NCBI GenBank assembly: GCA_963735005.1 | Contig: CAVTJA010000006.1 | Location: forward strand, 225,851-289,850 | Direction: 5' to 3' | DNA length: 64,000 bases | DNA from: WTKG01 sp963735005 | Lineage (GTDB): Bacteria > Actinomycetota > Actinomycetes > Actinomycetales > Demequinaceae | Shown: positions 8,826-18,127 of the stretch, piece after piece | Position numbering within the stretch: the first letter of the stretch is position 1 | How the letters are laid out: each line of letters opens with the position of its first letter | The notes under the pieces: generated by a model | Told to the model about the DNA's origin: nothing | What the model saw: the letters and a program-made list of their open reading frames with translations, nothing else | Databases searched by the model: none | Position numbers and translations under genes: made by a program

Positions 8826-9893
8826 CTACGAGCCGAGCAGCCCGTCCACGAAGTCTGCGGCGTCGAACGGCGCGAGGTCGTCGACACCCTCCCCTAGCCC
8901 CACGAACTTCACCGGGACGCCAAGCTCGCGCTGCACGGCGATCACGATGCCGCCCTTGGCGGAGCCATCCAGTTTCGTCAGCACGATGCCCGTCACGCCT
9001 GCGACCTCGGCAAACACGCGCGCCTGGGTCAGGCCGTTCTGGCCGGTGGTGGCGTCGAGCACCAGCAACACCTCGGCCGCCTCGCGGCGCTTCGCGAGCA
9101 CCCGCATGATCTTGCCGAGCTCGTCCATGAGCCCCTGCTTGTTTTGCAGGCGGCCGGCGGTGTCGACCAGCAGGACGTCGGCGCCGACGTCGGCCGCGCG
9201 TTCCGCCGCGGCGAACGCGACCGAGGCAGGGTCCGCGCCCTCGACGTCGGAACGCACCACCTCGATCCCGACGCGGGCGCCCCACGTGGCCAGTTGGTCG
9301 GCGGCCGCCGCGCGGAAGGTGTCGGCGGCCCCCATCACCGCGGTGTAGCCGTCTGCCACCAGCACGCGCGCGACTTTGCCGACGGTGGTGGTCTTGCCGA
9401 CGCCGTTGACGCCCACAAGCACGACTGGCGCGGCTGCGCCATCCCCCGGGGCGCCGATGCTGAGCGCGCGCGGGGCATCCGTCGCGATCGCGTCAATCAA
9501 CACCGCCGCGAGGGCCTCGCGAGCGTCGGCGTTGGCGTCCTTGCGGATCCGCGCCTTGAGCGCCTCGAGCAGCTCAGCGGTCGCGTCGACGCCGACGTCG
9601 GCTGACAGCAACAGCTCCTCAAGCTCGTCCCAGTCAGCATCCGACAGTTTGCCGCGGCGCAGCACGGCAAGCATCGATGCACCCATGCCGCCGGCCAGCC
9701 GAGACTTGAGCCTCGAGAAGCGTGACTCCTTGCGTTCCGGCGCCGGGGCGCGAGCCTCGCTTGCGGAGGCCTCAGTTGCAGCAGCCGGCGACGTTGCGCG
9801 GGTGGCGTCCTCAATCGCAGGCGCCTCCGGCGGCGCGACTTCTGCCGGTGCCGCCTCTGGCGCGTCCTTCGACTTGCGCTTGAACAGAGCCAT
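8826..9893 (-). CDS. ftsY: signal recognition particle receptor FtsY
   Basis: 355-residue SRP receptor GTPase that docks ribosome-SRP complexes at the membrane. A short charged, Ala/Glu-rich N-terminus (1-65) replaces the long acidic domain of E. coli. The NG domain follows with GVNGVGKTTTVGK (about 168-180), DTFRAAAADQL, DTAGRLQN, TKLDGSAKGG and the closing GLGEGVDDLAPF. No transmembrane anchor is visible, so membrane contact probably uses the basic helix near residue 60. It partners Ffh (3633-5246) and lies downstream of smc and a small membrane protein, a common actinobacterial arrangement. Confidence 0.97.
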   Translation of the reverse strand: MALFKRKSKDAPEAAPAEVAPPEAPAIEDATRATSPAAATEASASEARAPAPERKESRFSRLKSRLAGGMGASMLAVLRRGKLSDADWDELEELLLSADVGVDATAELLEALKARIRKDANADAREALAAVLIDAIATDAPRALSIGAPGDGAAAPVVLVGVNGVGKTTTVGKVARVLVADGYTAVMGAADTFRAAAADQLATWGARVGIEVVRSDVEGADPASVAFAAAERAADVGADVLLVDTAGRLQNKQGLMDELGKIMRVLAKRREAAEVLLVLDATTGQNGLTQARVFAEVAGVTGIVLTKLDGSAKGGIVIAVQRELGVPVKFVGLGEGVDDLAPFDAADFVDGLLGS

Positions 9894-9954
9894 CTAGCTC
9901 ACCACTCCACGGCGTGGCAGGTACCTGGGGCGCATCACGCCAACCAGTGTCCCA

Positions 9955-10317
9955 CTAGTCGTCGTCGCGCTCCCGTAGCGGCGCGTCATCGGGGACCGAG
10001 ACCTCGTCGAGTTCCGACGAGTCGTTGGGCACGGTCAGATCATCGTCGTCGCCATCAACTTGGGCGCCCGCGTCTGCCACGTCGGCCGTGGCAAGCTCAA
10101 CCGGCACATCGTGTCCGTCGGCCGACACGCGTGCAACCATTCCCCAATCGCGTTCGGCGCGCGGGATTCCGCCGACGATCTGACGGGGAGTGCGCCTAGG
10201 AGCCGCTCCGAGCAACATCAGCAGCAGATGCTTGAGGCGGCCTTGAGAAAGGGTCGCGACCAACAAGACTCCACTTGCTACGACGATGGCGAGTATCGCC
10301 GCGTCTTTCGCACTCAC
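9955..10317 (-). CDS. small membrane-anchored acidic protein between smc and ftsY
   Basis: 120 residues if started at the GTG at 10317, which has a good GGGAGG ribosome site seven bases upstream. The frame stays open much further upstream, but that part lies antisense to the neighbouring plus-strand gene and I discard it. One membrane helix (about residues 5-22), a basic stretch RLKH...RRTPRQ, then a conserved-looking GIPRAERDWGMVARVSADG segment and a strongly acidic Asp/Glu tail (80-120). No family recognised. Its position next to ftsY, 61 bases away, suggests co-transcription but says nothing certain about function. Confidence 0.65.
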   Translation of the reverse strand: MSAKDAAILAIVVASGVLLVATLSQGRLKHLLLMLLGAAPRRTPRQIVGGIPRAERDWGMVARVSADGHDVPVELATADVADAGAQVDGDDDDLTVPNDSSELDEVSVPDDAPLRERDDD

Positions 10318-10431
10318 GCAATTGCCTCCCGGGGATACCCCTAGTCTGTCACCTCCTAGACGATCCTGCCGGGTGAACGGTTGGGGTCGTCTTTCCGCCC
10401 GCCGCGGCGAATCAGGGACTAATCTCGAACC

Positions 10432-11895
10432 ATGGACGGGGACCAGCCACCGCAGCCGACGCTGCCGACGTGCGTCAACGGCCACCGCATGCTGGTGGGC
10501 TCGACGACATGTCCCGTCTGCAGCGCGCCCGTCAAACGCTCCACTGTCGCCCCGAATCGTCGCACCGACGACGCCGGCCGCACGGTGGTGGACAAGGTGG
10601 ACGCCGCGGCACGCGAGCGCGGCGAGTACGACACCGACCGGCAGCCGGGCCGCATCGTTGCCGCAGTGGCCGTGGTGCTGGTACTCCTCGGCGGCGGCAT
10701 CGCGGCGATGGCCCTCGCGGCCAACGCGCGCGACGAGCCCGAGCCCACGCTGCCGCCCTTCACGCCGCCCGTGGTGCAGACCTGCGAGACCCTCGGCCTC
10801 GACGAGGTCCCCATCGACGCCGTCGTCCCGAACGCGCCCGCGACGGCCTGCTTCACCGTCGACACGGAGCTCCAGCTGACGATTGGCGCGCAGCCGGACG
10901 ACAAGAACGTCAACCTCGAGCTTCGCCTGACAAAGGCGGACGGCGGCTTCATCGCCGGCGCGGACGACACCTTCGGGAACGTGCCCGAGGTGACCACGGA
11001 CCTGGTGCCCGGGGTTTACGTCGCGACAGTGACCCAGGTGGGCGGCACCGAGCCGGGCACCTACACGCTGTACTCCACGATCTTCGACCCCGGCGCAACG
11101 GCGGGTCCCACGGATCCCCCGGTCGAGGCAGGCGGACTTCCCGGCACGGAGAACTGCGACACGGACGAATACCCGCTGGTGACCGACAACGGCACTGTTG
11201 ACCGCACCGCCGCGAACACCTTGGTGTGCATCGACATCACCAAGGAAGCGTGGACGCGCATCGGCGTCATTAGCCTCGCCGACGTCAAGGTGGGTGAGGC
11301 TCCCCCGGACCTCGTGCTCGCGCTGCACCGCTTCGACGACACCGGCCGCCCGCGGTTCGTGAGGTCATTCGATGACGCCTTCGGCACGGACCCAGAGGTC
11401 ACCGCGAAGCTCGCGCCGGGGCGGTACCTCGTGCAGGTTGAGGAGTTCCAGGGCGGCTCCACCGGACCCACCGAAATCTACGTCGACACGTCGCGCACCT
11501 ACTTCCGTGTGGGCCCCGTCACCGAGGGCTACGAGGGCGTCAGCGCCGCGGATTGCTCGGCCGAGGGAGTCCGCGAACTCACGATAGGCGGCGTCCTCGG
11601 CTTCGAGGACTCCGACATCTCCTACACCTGCATGACCCTTTCAAAGACGACGCTCGTGGACCTCAACGTACTGTCGCTGGCGCAACAGGACCTCGCGCTC
11701 GAGGTGATCGGCTTCGACAAGGACGGCGCGCCGCTCCGCTACGGCTGGTCGGACGATTTCGTGTTCGCGACGGAGTTCGACAACAAGAACCCGCGGCTAC
11801 AGACGGTGCTCCCCGCTGGCACCTACTACGTGCACGTGTACGAGTTGTTCGGCGACCCCGTGGGCAACTTCACGATCGAGGCATCGCGCCCTTAG
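10432..11895 (+). CDS. membrane protein with N-terminal zinc-ribbon-like knuckle and three tandem PPC-like domains
   Basis: 487 residues. The N-terminus has C14-VNGH-18 and C27-PVC-30, a likely zinc-binding knuckle on the cytoplasmic side, then a single membrane helix (76-97). The outside part holds three similar blocks of about 110-125 residues (roughly 115-215, 240-345, 360-487). Each begins with a CFTV/CIDI/CMTL strand, has a central D-D-x-F turn and ends with LxPGxYxVxV, which resembles the bacterial pre-peptidase C-terminal (PPC) beta fold. Paired Cys at the block starts could form disulfides. It is encoded opposite to smc and ftsY. Function unknown; perhaps a cell-surface sensor or scaffold. 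Confidence 0.8.
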   Translation: MDGDQPPQPTLPTCVNGHRMLVGSTTCPVCSAPVKRSTVAPNRRTDDAGRTVVDKVDAAARERGEYDTDRQPGRIVAAVAVVLVLLGGGIAAMALAANARDEPEPTLPPFTPPVVQTCETLGLDEVPIDAVVPNAPATACFTVDTELQLTIGAQPDDKNVNLELRLTKADGGFIAGADDTFGNVPEVTTDLVPGVYVATVTQVGGTEPGTYTLYSTIFDPGATAGPTDPPVEAGGLPGTENCDTDEYPLVTDNGTVDRTAANTLVCIDITKEAWTRIGVISLADVKVGEAPPDLVLALHRFDDTGRPRFVRSFDDAFGTDPEVTAKLAPGRYLVQVEEFQGGSTGPTEIYVDTSRTYFRVGPVTEGYEGVSAADCSAEGVRELTIGGVLGFEDSDISYTCMTLSKTTLVDLNVLSLAQQDLALEVIGFDKDGAPLRYGWSDDFVFATEFDNKNPRLQTVLPAGTYYVHVYELFGDPVGNFTIEASRP

Positions 11896-11919
11896 TGACT
11901 CAACGGGAAGGCTGCCGCG

Positions 11920-14900
11920 CTACGCGCCGACGGCGTCGTCCTCGTGGAGCCGCTGGCTGATCACGGTCGTCACGCCGTCGCCCCGCATGGTGATGCCGTA
12001 CAGCGCGTCGGCGATTTCCATGGTGCGCTTCTGGTGCGTGACGACGATCAGCTGTGAGTCGTTTTGGAGCTCGCGGAAGATGTCGAGCAGGCGGCCAAGG
12101 TTGACGTCGTCGAGCGCGGCCTCGACCTCGTCCATCACGTAGAACGGACTTGGGCGAGCCTTGAAGATCGACACGAGAAGCGCGATCGCGGTGAGCGACC
12201 GTTCGCCTCCTGACAGCAGCGACAACCGCTTCACCTTCTTGCCCGCGGGCCGTGCCTCGACCTCGAGGCCGGTCGTCAGCATGTTCTTGGGATCCGTCAG
12301 CACTAGCTTGCCTTCGCCGCCGGGGAACAGCCGCGGGAACACCTGCTCAAACTGAGCGGCGGTGTCGTTGAACGCGTCGACGAAGATCTTCTCGACGCGG
12401 TCGTCGATCTCCTTCACGATCTCCATGAGGTCCTCGCGCGACTTCTTGATGTCCGCGAGCTGATCGGTCAGGAACTTGTGACGCTCCTCGAGGGCCTCGA
12501 ACTCCTCGAGGGCCAGCGGGTTGACGCGGCCGAGCTGACCGAGTGCGCGCTCGGCCTTGCGCAGCCGGCGTTCCTGGACCTCGCGCACGAACGGCTCGGT
12601 CGCGGGCTCACCCTCGGGCCCGGCCGACGCCGCGGCGGGCTCGGCGTCGTCGTCACCGGAGTGCACAACGGGAACGGGCAGGTGGGGCCCGTACTCCTCG
12701 ACGAGTTGGGTGGGGTCCATGCCGAGGTCGTCGATCGCGCGCTGTTCGAGCTGTTCCAGGCGGACCTTCTGCTGGGCGCGCGCGACTTCGTCCTTGTGCG
12801 CGTCGTCGGTGAGGCGCGCGTACTCGGCGGCAAGCTCGTCCACGTGGCGGCGCACCTCCGTGAGCTCGCCACTGCGTTCGGCGCGCTTGGCCTCGACGGC
12901 GGCGCGCATGTCGTCTGCCGTCTGAACCGAAATGTCGATCAGCGGGAGGGTGGCCTCGACGCCGGCGACCACCTCGCGGGCGGCCTGGGCCTGGGCGGCG
13001 CGGCGCACCGCAGCCTGCTCGGCCCGCACCCGCGCATCGCGCTCGGCCTCTGCCGCCCGCTCAAGCGACTCGGCGCGCGAGGCAAGCGCACGCGCGCGCT
13101 CCTCCACCGTGCGCAGCGCGAGCCGCGCCTCGATCTCCGTGGCGCGCGCGGCGGCGGTGGCGGCCGCGTCCGCGTCCCGCTGGGCCTGCGCGGACTGCGT
13201 GTCGGCCTCGGTCTGTTCCGGCTCGGCCTGGGCGGCGGACAGCCGCTGCGTCATCGACGCGAGCTCTTCCTGCTCGGCCGCGACGCGGAGGCGGGCGTCG
13301 GCAAGTTGAACCGCGACTCGCTCGGACTCGGCCTTCGCCGCGCGCGCGGCCGCTCCCAGCTGGCCAAGCTGCTCGGCGACCGCCGCCATCTGAGCGTCTG
13401 ACTCGTGAAGCCGTTCCAACGTGACGGCGTGCGCGGCGTCAGCGGCGGCGGCCCGCTCGTCGGCCGACTTGATCTCGAAGGTGGCCTGCTCCACCACCGC
13501 CGATGCGGCGGCGACGCGTTCCCGCGCCTCGTCGAGCGCGGCCTGCATGTGAAGCACGCTTGGGGCGTCGCCGGCGCCGCCCGAGGCGCTCTGGCCGCCA
13601 AGCAAGTCGCCCCGCCTCGTCACGGCGATGACGTCCGGGTGGGCGGCGACGAGCGCGCGGGCGGCGGCGAGGTCGTCCACGACCGCCACCCCGGACACAA
13701 GTGCGCGGACGGTGTCGACGATCCCGCCGGGTCCGGTGACGAGGTCGGACGCCCAAGCCGCGCCCTGCGGAAGGCTCACGTTGGGGTTGTCGGCGCGTGC
13801 GGACGCGTCGGCGACGACGAACCGGGCGCGGCCCGCGTCCTCGTCGCGCAGCCAGCGGATGGCGTCTACCGCGGCGTCCACGGAGTCGGCCGCGAGCGCA
13901 TCGGCGAGCGGCCCAAGCGCGGCGGCGATCGCGTCCTCTGCGTCGCCGTCGACGTCGATGAGCGACGCAACGGTGCCCTTCACGCCACGGGCGCCCTGCG
14001 CCAAGATCGCGCCCGCGCCGTCCTTGCGCACGAGCGACAGCTCGAGGGCCTCGGCCTTGGCGGACCAGGTGGCGCGGTCGTGCTGCGCCTCCTGGAGCTT
14101 CTCGCGTAGCGCCTCGAGCGCGTCTCGCGACGCGGACAGCTCCTCGGTCGCCCGCTCGTGCGCGGCGTCGAGGTCCTCCTCGCCTGCCTCGACGCTGGCG
14201 ACGGTTCCCTCGAGCGCGGAGAACTCGGTGGTGGCGTCGGTGCCGCGGCGCTCTGCCTCGGTCAGCGCCTGCTGGAGGCGCCCCACCTCCTCCTCGGCCG
14301 CCTCGACCTTGGAGCGCCGGGCGGACACGTCGCCCGCGAGCCGGGCCACGCCCTCACGGCGGTCGGCAACGGAGCGCAGCAGGTTTGCCAGCGTCTTCTC
14401 GGACGCCTCTGCCTTCTCCTCGGCCGCGGCGCGCGCCTCCTCAGTCGCCGCTAGCGCGGCCTGGGCGGCTGTGACCTCGGCCAGCAGTTCGGAATGCGCG
14501 CTGCGCGCCCGCTCAAGCTGCTCGTCAAGGTCGACGAGGTCGGTGGGCGCGATGCCGTCCACCTGGTTGCCGAGCATCCGCAGCCGCTCCTGCGCAAGGT
14601 TCTGCAAGTTCCGCAGTCGCTCCCGCTGGGAGCTCAGCCGGTAGTAGACGTCGTTCGCCTTGGTGAGCTCTGGCGTCGCCTCGGCGGATGCGCGCTCGAG
14701 TTCGGCCAGCCGCCCGCGCGACTCCGCGAGCGCCTTCTCGACCTCGCCGCGCCGCTCGAGCACCGCCGACTCGTCGGCGTGCTCCTTCGCGATGGCGCCG
14801 CGGACCGTCGCGATGTCGTCGGCGAGCAGCCGGGACCGCGCGTCGCGGACGTCGGACTGGATGGTCTGGGCCTGGCGCGCCACCTCGGCCTGCTTGCCGA

Positions 14901-15513
14901 GCGGCCCAAGGTTCCGGCGGATCTCGCCGGTAAGGTCCTGGACGCGCGTGAGGTTCGCCTGCATCGCGTCGAGCTTGCGGAGCGCCTTGTCTTTGCGCTT
15001 GCGGTGCTTGAGGATGCCCGCGGCCTCTTCGATAAAGTGACGGCGGTCCTCGGGGGTGGCGCGCAGCACGGCGTCAAGCTGGCCCTGGCCGACGATCACG
15101 TGCATCTCGCGGCCAAGGCCCGAGTCGCTTAGCAGGTCCTGGATGTCGAGCAGGCGGCAGGCGCTGCCGTTGATCGCGTACTCCGAGCCGCCGGAGCGGA
15201 ACAGGGTGCGGGAGATGGTGACCTCGGAGTAGTCGATCGGGAGCGCGCCGTCCGCGTTGTCGATGGTCAACGTCACCTCGGCGCGACCGAGCGGGGGGCG
15301 GCCAGCCGTGCCGGCGAACACGACGTCGTCCATCTTGCCGCCGCGCAAGCTCTTGGCGCCCTGCTCGCCCATCACCCAGGCGAGCGCGTCCACGATGTTC
15401 GACTTGCCGGAGCCGTTGGGGCCGACGACGCACGTCACACCAGGCTCGAACTCGAGCGTGGTCGCCGACGCGAAGGACTTGAAGCCCCGAAGCGTCAGCG
15501 TTTTGAGATGCAC
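11920..15513 (-). CDS. smc: chromosome segregation protein SMC
   Basis: 1197-residue condensin ATPase. The N-terminal Walker A is GPNGSGKSN (31-39). Two long coiled coils rich in Ala/Glu/Arg flank a hinge (about 500-660, with KGTVASLIDVD and a Gly-rich turn). The C-terminal head carries LLSGGERSLTAIALL (near 1095) and Walker B YVMDEVEAALDD (near 1130). Length fits actinobacterial SMC. It works with ScpA/ScpB, not encoded here, to organise and separate chromosomes. It is convergent with the PPC-like gene, with a 24-base gap. Confidence 0.98.
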   Translation of the reverse strand: MHLKTLTLRGFKSFASATTLEFEPGVTCVVGPNGSGKSNIVDALAWVMGEQGAKSLRGGKMDDVVFAGTAGRPPLGRAEVTLTIDNADGALPIDYSEVTISRTLFRSGGSEYAINGSACRLLDIQDLLSDSGLGREMHVIVGQGQLDAVLRATPEDRRHFIEEAAGILKHRKRKDKALRKLDAMQANLTRVQDLTGEIRRNLGPLGKQAEVARQAQTIQSDVRDARSRLLADDIATVRGAIAKEHADESAVLERRGEVEKALAESRGRLAELERASAEATPELTKANDVYYRLSSQRERLRNLQNLAQERLRMLGNQVDGIAPTDLVDLDEQLERARSAHSELLAEVTAAQAALAATEEARAAAEEKAEASEKTLANLLRSVADRREGVARLAGDVSARRSKVEAAEEEVGRLQQALTEAERRGTDATTEFSALEGTVASVEAGEEDLDAAHERATEELSASRDALEALREKLQEAQHDRATWSAKAEALELSLVRKDGAGAILAQGARGVKGTVASLIDVDGDAEDAIAAALGPLADALAADSVDAAVDAIRWLRDEDAGRARFVVADASARADNPNVSLPQGAAWASDLVTGPGGIVDTVRALVSGVAVVDDLAAARALVAAHPDVIAVTRRGDLLGGQSASGGAGDAPSVLHMQAALDEARERVAAASAVVEQATFEIKSADERAAAADAAHAVTLERLHESDAQMAAVAEQLGQLGAAARAAKAESERVAVQLADARLRVAAEQEELASMTQRLSAAQAEPEQTEADTQSAQAQRDADAAATAAARATEIEARLALRTVEERARALASRAESLERAAEAERDARVRAEQAAVRRAAQAQAAREVVAGVEATLPLIDISVQTADDMRAAVEAKRAERSGELTEVRRHVDELAAEYARLTDDAHKDEVARAQQKVRLEQLEQRAIDDLGMDPTQLVEEYGPHLPVPVVHSGDDDAEPAAASAGPEGEPATEPFVREVQERRLRKAERALGQLGRVNPLALEEFEALEERHKFLTDQLADIKKSREDLMEIVKEIDDRVEKIFVDAFNDTAAQFEQVFPRLFPGGEGKLVLTDPKNMLTTGLEVEARPAGKKVKRLSLLSGGERSLTAIALLVSIFKARPSPFYVMDEVEAALDDVNLGRLLDIFRELQNDSQLIVVTHQKRTMEIADALYGITMRGDGVTTVISQRLHEDDAVGA

Positions 15514-15552
15514 GGGGACAACTCTAATGAGTGCGCGGGCGCGCGAGAACCG

Positions 15553-16417
15553 CTAGGCACCGTCGACGAAGCGCGCGACGCGCGCGATCGCCTCGCGGGT
15601 CTCGGGAAGGTCGGTGTGCATGTGCCATACGTGCCACAGCTCCGGCTGCAGGTCGAACTCGACGCGCACGCCAGCGTCTCCCGCCGCCTCCGCGAGCACC
15701 ACCGAGTCGTCGCGCCACGCGTCGTGACCCGCGGCCTGGATGTGCAAGGAAGGCACTCGATCCAGGGGCAGGCGGTGCGCGGCGAGCACCGGGTGGTTGA
15801 GGTCGTGGCGGGCGGCGATGCGCGAGCGCCACAACTCGAACGCCTCCTTGGTGTGGGTGCTCGAGCGCTCAATTCCGCCACCGCCAAACATTGTCTCGAG
15901 GCTGCCGTCCAGGGCGGCGCACAGCGTGAACACCGGCGTCTCGGCGATACGCCCAGACGCGGCCGCCGCGAGCGCGATTGCCGCGCCGAACGAATCCCCA
16001 CCGATTGCGGCCAACGGTCCCCACTCCGCGGCTCCCACGGCCGCGGCCACCACATCGTCGAGCGCGTCTTGCGGCGAGCTCTCGGGTAGCAGCCGGTAGT
16101 CCGGGAGCGATCACGACGCGATCTGTCGCGAGGGCGAGCGCGCTGATGAGCTTCCGATACGTGCGGGGCGACCCGACCACAAGTCCGCCGCCGTGCACGT
16201 ACACGACCACCCCAGGCTTGCCTGGGCCTCCATTTGGCTCGACCACGTCGCACGGCACACCGCCGCAGTTGCGCGCGACGACAGTGACGCCGTCCGGGAT
16301 TGGCGCGTCGGCGACCTTAAGTTCCCAGTCCGCGCGTTCGTCCGCGAACGACACCTCCGGGCGCGGCTGTATCAGCTCACGTGCGTCGCGCACCAGGCGC
16401 GCCTCGTCACTCAGCAT
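15553..16417 (-). pseudogene. alpha/beta hydrolase (HSL-type esterase), broken by one-base frameshift
   Basis: Two frames together make one esterase. The 5' part (16417 to about 16105) encodes MLSDEARLVRDARELIQ through VYVHGGGLVVGS, the oxyanion HGGG motif, up to VVIAP. The rest (about 16101 to 15553) continues as DYRLLPESSPQDALDDVV, then the nucleophile elbow GDSFG, SLHIQAAGHDAW (Asp region) and HVWHMH (catalytic His region). The join is a C/G run at 16101-16105 where one extra base shifts frame; removing it restores about 287 residues. All catalytic elements survive on both sides, so this may be a sequencing indel instead of a dead gene. Expected role: hydrolysis of small acyl esters. Confidence 0.8.
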
Positions 16418-16423
16418 CGTGGC

Positions 16424-17002
16424 CTAGTCGAGCGGGTCTGCGGAGCCCCTGGTGTGCTTGTCGAGCATGATCTTCCGCTTGTCGCCGATGTAGTCCATGA
16501 CCGCGAACATCACGCCGGACAGCAGGAAGGTGAGGTGCAGTCCGATGCGCCACTTGACGGCCGTGTAGTCAAGCGGGTGCTCGGTGTCGTTGGCCGCCAC
16601 GAAGTCCTGCAGCAGCTCGATGACCGAGATGGCGACGAGCGAGCCGATGAGCTTGATCTTCAGGCCCGAGAAGTCAATGTGACCCATCCAGTGCGGCCGG
16701 TCCTCGCTGCCCTCGGCCGCGTTGATCTTCGACACGAAGTTCTCGTAGCCCGCGAAGATCACGATCAGCAGCAGGTTGGCGAGCAGACCGATATCGAGCA
16801 GCGCCAGGACGCCGAGCGTGATCTCCTCGTGCGTCGCGCTCTGCTCCGCGAAGAAGATGTGGTTAACGAGATCAACGAATTCCCGGAAGAACGAGAACAC
16901 GATGATCAGGAGCGCGCCGATCAGCCCGACGTAAATGGGTGCAAGGATCCAGCGGCTGGCAAAGATGAACTTCTCGAGGCCGTTCTCAAGCGCGTCGCGC
17001 AT
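16424..17002 (-). CDS. UPF0114 (YqhA-like) membrane protein
   Basis: 192 residues, about four membrane helices. Recognised by LEKFIFASRWILAPIYVGL, LLANLLLIVIFAGYENFVSK and HIDFSGLKIKLIGSLVAIS, all characteristic of the UPF0114/YqhA family of unknown function. Its ATG shares one base with the ndk stop codon (TAATG), so translation is coupled to ndk. The frameshifted esterase follows after a few bases. Length is slightly above the E. coli member because of the hydrophilic C-terminal tail. Confidence 0.88.
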   Translation of the reverse strand: MRDALENGLEKFIFASRWILAPIYVGLIGALLIIVFSFFREFVDLVNHIFFAEQSATHEEITLGVLALLDIGLLANLLLIVIFAGYENFVSKINAAEGSEDRPHWMGHIDFSGLKIKLIGSLVAISVIELLQDFVAANDTEHPLDYTAVKWRIGLHLTFLLSGVMFAVMDYIGDKRKIMLDKHTRGSADPLD

Positions 17003-17424
17003 TACCCCTCCTCAGGGAACCAGATAGAAATCTCGCGCTCGGCCGACAGCGTCGAGTCGGAGCCATGGACCAAATTCTGCATCACCTTGGCGCCCCAGTC
17101 GCGGCTCAGATCGCCACGGATGGTCCCTGGCGCAGCGACCGTCGGGTCGGTCGCGCCCGCGAGCGAACGGAAACCCTCGATGACCCGCTCGCCCTCGGCG
17201 ATCGCCGCGACGATCAGCCCCGACTGCATGAATTCCACCAGCGGACCGTAGAAAGGCTTGCCCACGTGCTCCTCGTAGTGGCGCTCAAGCAGCTCGGGTG
17301 TGGCCTCCAGCATCGACAGCGCGACGATGCCGTATCCCTTCGCCTCAACGCGGCGAAGGATCTCGCCCACGAGCTGGCGCTTGACGCCGTCCGGCTTGAC
17401 AAGGATCAGTGTGCGTTCAGTCAT
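17002..17424 (-). CDS. ndk: nucleoside diphosphate kinase
   Basis: 140-residue enzyme that moves the gamma-phosphate from ATP to other NDPs via a phospho-His. It shows TLILVKPDGVKR at the start, the catalytic His120 in NLVHGSDS and a C-terminal EISIWFP. I choose the ATG at 17424 (MTERTLILVK), which gives normal family length; an upstream in-frame extension to 17496 has no homology. It overlaps the UPF0114 gene by one base. In many actinobacteria ndk follows folC and DUF4233; here two accessory genes and a membrane protein are inserted between them. Confidence 0.97.
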   Translation of the reverse strand: MTERTLILVKPDGVKRQLVGEILRRVEAKGYGIVALSMLEATPELLERHYEEHVGKPFYGPLVEFMQSGLIVAAIAEGERVIEGFRSLAGATDPTVAAPGTIRGDLSRDWGAKVMQNLVHGSDSTLSAEREISIWFPEEG

Positions 17425-17575
17425 GCGACGGACAATACCGGCTCCGAGGGGACCAAGGGGGCTTGAGACATGCCCGCGACGCGCCGATAACAACACCGAG
17501 ACGAATTACCAGGAAAACCCTGAGACACATGTGACACTTGAGTCGTTTGGTAATGGAGTGGCGAGAGGAGAAGCA

Positions 17576-18127
17576 ATGCTGGCGTCAGCCACCGCGCGCA
17601 CAATCCTGGCTTCGGCGGGCATCGTGATCGCCGCCGCCACGGCTGGTTGCACAGCGCCTCCGCCCGAGCCCGTCGTCGTGACACTTACCCCCACCGTGGT
17701 GCCGGTGGCGCCCGACCCCACCACGGCCCCGACCGCCACGCCTTCCGCGTCGCCCAGCCCCACCCCATCTGCCACCCCGAGCCCCGAACCCACTATCTTC
17801 GGCCCAATCACGAATCCGCCCGCCGGCCAGGCCGTCGTGCCCGAGGTGTCGCTCGCGACCGTCGACACCGACGCCATGGTGCTCGTGGTGCGCGCTGACG
17901 TGCCTGGCATCGTCGAGGACGGCGGCACGTGCTCCGTCTCCGTCACCGTGAGCGCGACGGTGGTCAAGAAGTCGAACATCGCGGCCGGGAACGTGACCAC
18001 CACCGAATGCGGACAATACCTGTTCCCGCTGTCCAGCCTTCCCAAAGGCCGGGCGTTCGTCACCGTGTACTACTCTTCGCCCACCCATTCCGGAAAGTCG
18101 TTGCCAACGGAGGTATCGCTCCCGTGA
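17576..18127 (+). CDS. lipoprotein with Pro/Thr/Ser linker
   Basis: 183 residues from the ATG at 17576, which has GAGAGGAG nine bases upstream. A lipoprotein signal ends at Cys25 (ATAGC). A Pro/Ser/Thr linker (about 30-75) leads to a beta-rich domain of about 105 residues with a Cys pair (GGTCSVS and TTECGQY). No family recognised. Its stop overlaps the start of the LysM protein by four bases (GTGA), so the two are probably made together at the cell surface. Confidence 0.75.
   Translation: MLASATARTILASAGIVIAAATAGCTAPPPEPVVVTLTPTVVPVAPDPTTAPTATPSASPSPTPSATPSPEPTIFGPITNPPAGQAVVPEVSLATVDTDAMVLVVRADVPGIVEDGGTCSVSVTVSATVVKKSNIAAGNVTTTECGQYLFPLSSLPKGRAFVTVYYSSPTHSGKSLPTEVSLP

Noticed and set aside
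7466..9109. 547-residue open frame on the plus strand opposite amt and ftsY
   Set aside because: Arg/Asp/Glu-rich composition typical of the antisense of GC-rich genes; both genes under it are certain.
10318..11328. 5' extension of the minus-strand frame ending at 9955
   Set aside because: It lies wholly antisense to the PPC-like gene; the GTG at 10317 has its own ribosome site, so only the last 120 residues are accepted.
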